64,000 bases of DNA from Kribbella antiqua (GTDB taxonomy: Bacteria; Actinomycetota; Actinomycetes; Propionibacteriales; Kribbellaceae), in the NCBI RefSeq assembly GCF_004345665.1, contig NZ_SLWR01000010.1, positions 91,977 to 155,976 of the forward strand, given 5' to 3'. Shown here piece after piece: positions 60,944-64,000 of the stretch. The notes below the pieces were generated by a model that made no database searches, was not told the origin of the DNA, and saw nothing but the letters and a program-made list of their open reading frames with translations. The translations under genes were made by a program, and so were the position numbers. Position 1 is the first letter of the stretch. Every line of letters starts with the position of its first letter.

Positions 60944-62932
60944 ATGACTGGGCGCATCCCGATCACCGACGTCACCCCGACCGTCGACGCCGGAGCGTAT
61001 CCGGCCAAGGCCTCCGTCGGCGAGACGTTCACCATCGCGGCAACGGTCTTCCGTGAAGGCCATGACGCGGTGAACGCGAACGTCGTGCTGACCTCGCCGA
61101 CCGGCCAGACCAGACGGATGCTGATGACACCGGTCGGCCAGGGCTCGGACCGGTGGACCGTCGACGTCACCCTGCAGGAGCAGGGCGCGTGGACGTTCGC
61201 GGTCGAGGGCTGGAGCGACCCGTACGGAACCTGGCGGCACAACGCCGAGATCAAGATCCCGGCCGGCATCGACGTGGACCTGATGTTCGCCGAGGGAGCC
61301 GCGTTCTTCGACCGGGCCGCAGCCGGCGTGCCCCCCGCCGTACGGGCTGATCGGAGCACGCTCGGCGATGCCGCGCAGGCGCTGGCCAACGGCGCGCTGC
61401 CGCCGGAGGCCCGGCTGGCCGCGGGGATCTCGCCGCAGGTCCGGGCCGCGCTCGGGCGGTACCCGGTGCGTGAGCTGATCACCTCGTCGGACACCTACCC
61501 GGTGTGGGTCGACCGGCAGCGCGCGCTGTACGGCAGCTGGTACGAGTTCTTCCCGCGGTCCGAGGGAGCGACGTACGACGAAGCGACCGGGCAATGGACC
61601 TCCGGAACCTTCCGTACGGCGGCCAAGCGGCTCGAGGCGGTCGCGAAGATGGGCTTCGACATCCTCTACGTGCCGCCGATCCACCCGATCGGCCACTCGT
61701 TCCGCAAGGGCCCGAACAACACGCTCGATCCGAAGCCGGGCGACCCCGGGTCGCCGTGGGCGATCGGTTCGGCCGAGGGCGGGCACGACGCGATCCACCC
61801 CGAGCTCGGCACCTTCGAGGACTTCGACCACTTCGTCGGCCGGGCCCGCGAGGTCGGCCTGGAGGTCGCCATTGACCTGGCCCTGCAGGCGTCGCCGGAC
61901 CACCCGTGGGTGACCGAGCACCCGAAGTGGTTCAGCGTCCGCGCCGACGGCTCGATCGCGTACGCCGAGAACCCGCCGAAGAAGTACCAGGACATCTACC
62001 CGATCAACTTCGACAACGACCCCGAGGGCATCTACGCCGAGGTGCTGCGGATCGTCAAGCTCTGGATCTCCCACGGCGTGACCGTGTTCCGGGTGGACAA
62101 CCCGCACACCAAGCCGGTCAACTTCTGGGAGTACCTGCTCGGCGAGATCCGCAAGACCGACCCGGATGTGGTGTTCCTGTCCGAGGCGTTCACCCGGCGG
62201 CCGATGATGCAGGAGCTGGCCAAGGTCGGCTTCCACCAGTCCTACACGTACTTCACCTGGCGCAACGAGAAGTGGGAACTGGAGGAGTACCTGCAGGAGC
62301 TGACCAAGGAGACCGGCCACTTCCTGCGGCCGAACTTCTTCGTCAACACGCCCGACATCCTGACCGCATATCTGCAGTACGGCGGCCCAGGCGCGTTCAA
62401 GATCCGGGCAGCCATCGCCTCGACGTCGTCACCGGCGTGGGGTGTGTACGCCGGCTACGAGCTGTTCGAGCACGTCGCTCTGCGGCCGGGCTCGGAGGAA
62501 TATCTCGACACCGAGAAGTTCCAACTCCGGCCGCGTGACTGGGAGGCCGCCGAGGCCGAAGGCCGGTCGCTGGCGCCGTACCTGACGCTGCTGAACAACA
62601 TCCGCCGCCGGCACCCGGCCCTGCAGCAGCTGCGCAACCTGACGCTGCACTCGGTCGAGGACGAGGCGATCATGTGCTACTCGAAGCGGACCACCGGGCC
62701 GGACGGGCACAGCGACACGCTCATCATCGTGGTGAACACCGACCCGCACTCGGTCCGCGAGTCGATGGTCCACCTCGACATGGCCGCCCTCGGCATGCGC
62801 CCCGAGGACACCTTCACCGTGTACGACGAGATCACCGGCGCGACCTGGCGCTGGGGCCAGTCCAACTACGTCAAACTCGACCCGAACGGTGACCCCGCCC
62901 ACATCCTCGCCGTCCGCCGCGGCCAAGCCTGA
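60944..62932 (+). CDS. glgE: Alpha-1,4-glucan:maltose-1-phosphate maltosyltransferase
   Basis: 662 aa, GH13_3. GRIPITDVTPTVDAGAYPAK is the typical N-terminus; DILYVPPIHPIGHSFRKGPN, then the catalytic Asp in VTVFRVDNPHTKP, Glu in VFLSEAFTRRPMMQELAKVG and FFVNTPDILTAYL. It extends alpha-1,4-glucan from maltose-1-phosphate. ATG 60944 agrees with family length; GTG 60866 would add 26 residues. The usual partners treS/pep2 and glgB are not in the window up to this point. Confidence 0.95.
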   Translation: MTGRIPITDVTPTVDAGAYPAKASVGETFTIAATVFREGHDAVNANVVLTSPTGQTRRMLMTPVGQGSDRWTVDVTLQEQGAWTFAVEGWSDPYGTWRHNAEIKIPAGIDVDLMFAEGAAFFDRAAAGVPPAVRADRSTLGDAAQALANGALPPEARLAAGISPQVRAALGRYPVRELITSSDTYPVWVDRQRALYGSWYEFFPRSEGATYDEATGQWTSGTFRTAAKRLEAVAKMGFDILYVPPIHPIGHSFRKGPNNTLDPKPGDPGSPWAIGSAEGGHDAIHPELGTFEDFDHFVGRAREVGLEVAIDLALQASPDHPWVTEHPKWFSVRADGSIAYAENPPKKYQDIYPINFDNDPEGIYAEVLRIVKLWISHGVTVFRVDNPHTKPVNFWEYLLGEIRKTDPDVVFLSEAFTRRPMMQELAKVGFHQSYTYFTWRNEKWELEEYLQELTKETGHFLRPNFFVNTPDILTAYLQYGGPGAFKIRAAIASTSSPAWGVYAGYELFEHVALRPGSEEYLDTEKFQLRPRDWEAAEAEGRSLAPYLTLLNNIRRRHPALQQLRNLTLHSVEDEAIMCYSKRTTGPDGHSDTLIIVVNTDPHSVRESMVHLDMAALGMRPEDTFTVYDEITGATWRWGQSNYVKLDPNGDPAHILAVRRGQA

Positions 62933-62951
62933 CCCGACCCATGAGATCCTC

Positions 62952-62973
62952 TCCCCCACACTGAAGTGGGGGA
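62952..62973 (+). promoter_or_regulatory. Hairpin abutting the ribosome site of the next gene
   Basis: TCCCCCAC (62952-62959) pairs with GTGGGGGA (62966-62973). The right arm directly precedes the AGAGG before ATG 62979, so it may serve as an end-of-glgE hairpin or modulate initiation. Confidence 0.5.
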
Positions 62974-62978
62974 AGAGG

Positions 62979-63374
62979 ATGTCTGTTCTCGAACGAGTCT
63001 CGGCGGAGACCCGCCGCAGCACCGGCTGGCTCATCCCGGTGGCCGCCAACCTGCTGGTCGACGACTTGGCACCCGGCTCGGGTGAGCTGGTGGCCCGCAC
63101 CACCCAATTCTGGTACGGCGGGCTCGGGCTGGCCGGTGTATTGGTTGGCGTGCTGTGGCAGTGGTTCAGTCCGCGTGAACTGGCGGAGCGACTGCTCCTG
63201 GCCGGCGGTGCGTTCCCGGTGGTGTGCGTCCTTTTCCTGCTGCCGGTCGACGAGACGCACGAAGACCGCTACGCGCTGTACTTCTGCCTCGGCATCGTGG
63301 CCGGGCTGGTCCTCGCCACCTGGTGGCAGAGGGTTCGGGCCGCTAAGTCAGCGGGACAGTCTCCGGGTACTTGA
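62979..63374 (+). CDS. Small membrane protein, 131 aa
   Basis: MSVLERVSAETRRSTGWLIP start with GGAAGAGG upstream. Three hydrophobic stretches: WYGGLGLAGVLVGVLWQWF, LLLAGGAFPVVCVLFLLPV and ALYFCLGIVAGLVLATWW. No family recognised. It overlaps the convergent threonine synthase gene by 32 bp. Confidence 0.68.
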   Translation: MSVLERVSAETRRSTGWLIPVAANLLVDDLAPGSGELVARTTQFWYGGLGLAGVLVGVLWQWFSPRELAERLLLAGGAFPVVCVLFLLPVDETHEDRYALYFCLGIVAGLVLATWWQRVRAAKSAGQSPGT

Positions 63375-64000
63375 GGCCGAGGCCGGTGTTCAGGGCTACG
63401 ACCTGTTCGCCGGGCTGGATCCAGCCGGATTCGCGGAGGCGTCGTACGGCGGCGAAGGTGGCGGCGCCTTCGGGGCAGATGAAGGCGCCTTCGAGCTGAG
63501 CGAGCCGGTGCAGTTCGGCGAGGATGGCTTCGTCGTCGACGGCAACGGCACAGCCGCCTGTGTCCGCGATCGCTTGCAGGACAAGGAAATCGCCGAGCGC
63601 CTTCGGCACAGTGATGCCGAAGGCAACCGTTTTCGCGTCCGGCCAGGGCTCGCTCTCCGGCAGACCATTCTCGTAGGCCTGGACGATCGGGGCGCAACCG
63701 GTCGACTGTACGGCGACCAGCCGCGGCAGCGGCCCGTCGACCCAGCCGAGCTCCTGCAATTCCAGCAGCGCCTTCCAGATGCCGATGATGCCGACGCCAC
63801 CGCCGGTCGGATACAGGATGACGTCGGGCAGCTGCCAGTCGAGCTGCTCGGCGATCTCCAGGCCCATCGTCTTCTTGCCCTCGATCCGGTAGGGCTCCTT
63901 CAGCGTCGACACGTCGAAGTACCCCGGCTGCTCCCGGATGTACGCCGCCGCGTCCCCGATCAGCCCATCCACCAGGTGCAAACGAGCGCCGACGACCTTC
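63343..64000 (-). CDS. Threonine synthase (C-terminal part; 5' end outside window)
   Basis: Fold-type II PLP enzyme: VDGLIGDAAAYIREQPGYFD, EPYRIEGKKTMGLEIAEQL, the PLP phosphate loop PTGGGVGIIGIWKALLELQ and PEGAATFAAVRRLRESGWI. The segment matches ThrC, which converts O-phosphohomoserine to threonine, although threonine dehydratase-type relatives share this fold. The frame stays open through base 64000, so the PLP-lysine lies beyond the edge. Confidence 0.85.
   Translation of the reverse strand, partial: KVVGARLHLVDGLIGDAAAYIREQPGYFDVSTLKEPYRIEGKKTMGLEIAEQLDWQLPDVILYPTGGGVGIIGIWKALLELQELGWVDGPLPRLVAVQSTGCAPIVQAYENGLPESEPWPDAKTVAFGITVPKALGDFLVLQAIADTGGCAVAVDDEAILAELHRLAQLEGAFICPEGAATFAAVRRLRESGWIQPGEQVVALNTGLGLKYPETVPLT

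Overview
This window comes from a high-GC actinomycete chromosome. Gene style (frequent GTG and TTG starts, ATGA/GTGA/TGATG gene junctions, near-leaderless starts) and content (GatCAB, NAD-dependent ligase, GlgE, a pair resembling the TmsA/TmsB enzymes of 10-methyl fatty acid synthesis, Rv3030-like methyltransferase next to etfBA) suggest Propionibacteriales, perhaps Kribbella or Nocardioides. The genus is inference only. I saw no rRNA, tRNA, CRISPR array, insertion sequence or prophage.

Region 1 (1-20.2 kb) is dominated by branched-chain amino acid and serine biosynthesis, mostly on the minus strand: cimA with a small ACT-domain gene, ilvE, leuB preceded by a translationally coupled small ORF, serA, ilvC-ilvN-ilvB and ilvD. 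Two attenuators are readable. The ilvB leader encodes MRSILLVLVRRAD, followed by a terminator. The cimA leader ORF ends in two rare ATT Ile codons just before a hairpin and a U-tract terminator. Inserted among these genes are a degenerate trypsin-like protease and a tripartite tricarboxylate transporter operon (hydrolase-tctC-tctB-tctA) divergent from an ArsR-type regulator. A 33-bp minisatellite lies beyond ilvD.

Region 2 (20.3-29.5 kb) holds a ZTP (pfl) riboswitch in front of a stand-alone AICAR transformylase, a minus-strand run (2-hydroxyacid dehydrogenase, BNR-repeat protein, MoaD/ThiS-like protein ending in GG, P-loop kinase), a candidate 10-methyl fatty acid pair, a PQQ-type sugar dehydrogenase lipoprotein and a GSP17M-like membrane protein.

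Region 3 (29.5-42.7 kb) is information processing and sulfur trafficking: gatC-gatA-gatB, ligA, a MetE-C-like protein, mnmA and a cysteine desulfurase. The last three overlap end to end; the desulfurase plausibly supplies sulfur to MnmA. A repeat block of hairpin-bearing units lies upstream of ligA, and a nucleotidyltransferase gene is broken by a frameshift.

Region 4 (42.8-51.7 kb) has etfBA behind a palindromic operator candidate, methyltransferases, an acyltransferase, an enoyl-CoA hydratase and two Gfo/Idh/MocA oxidoreductases.

Region 5 (51.8-64 kb) is alpha-glucan metabolism (glgX, glgP, glgE) with a GDSL hydrolase, MarR and MerR regulators, a transglutaminase-like protein and, at the right edge, a partial threonine synthase. 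A 67-bp palindromic repeat occurs both at 42.8 kb and at 57.5 kb, suggesting a dispersed intergenic repeat family.
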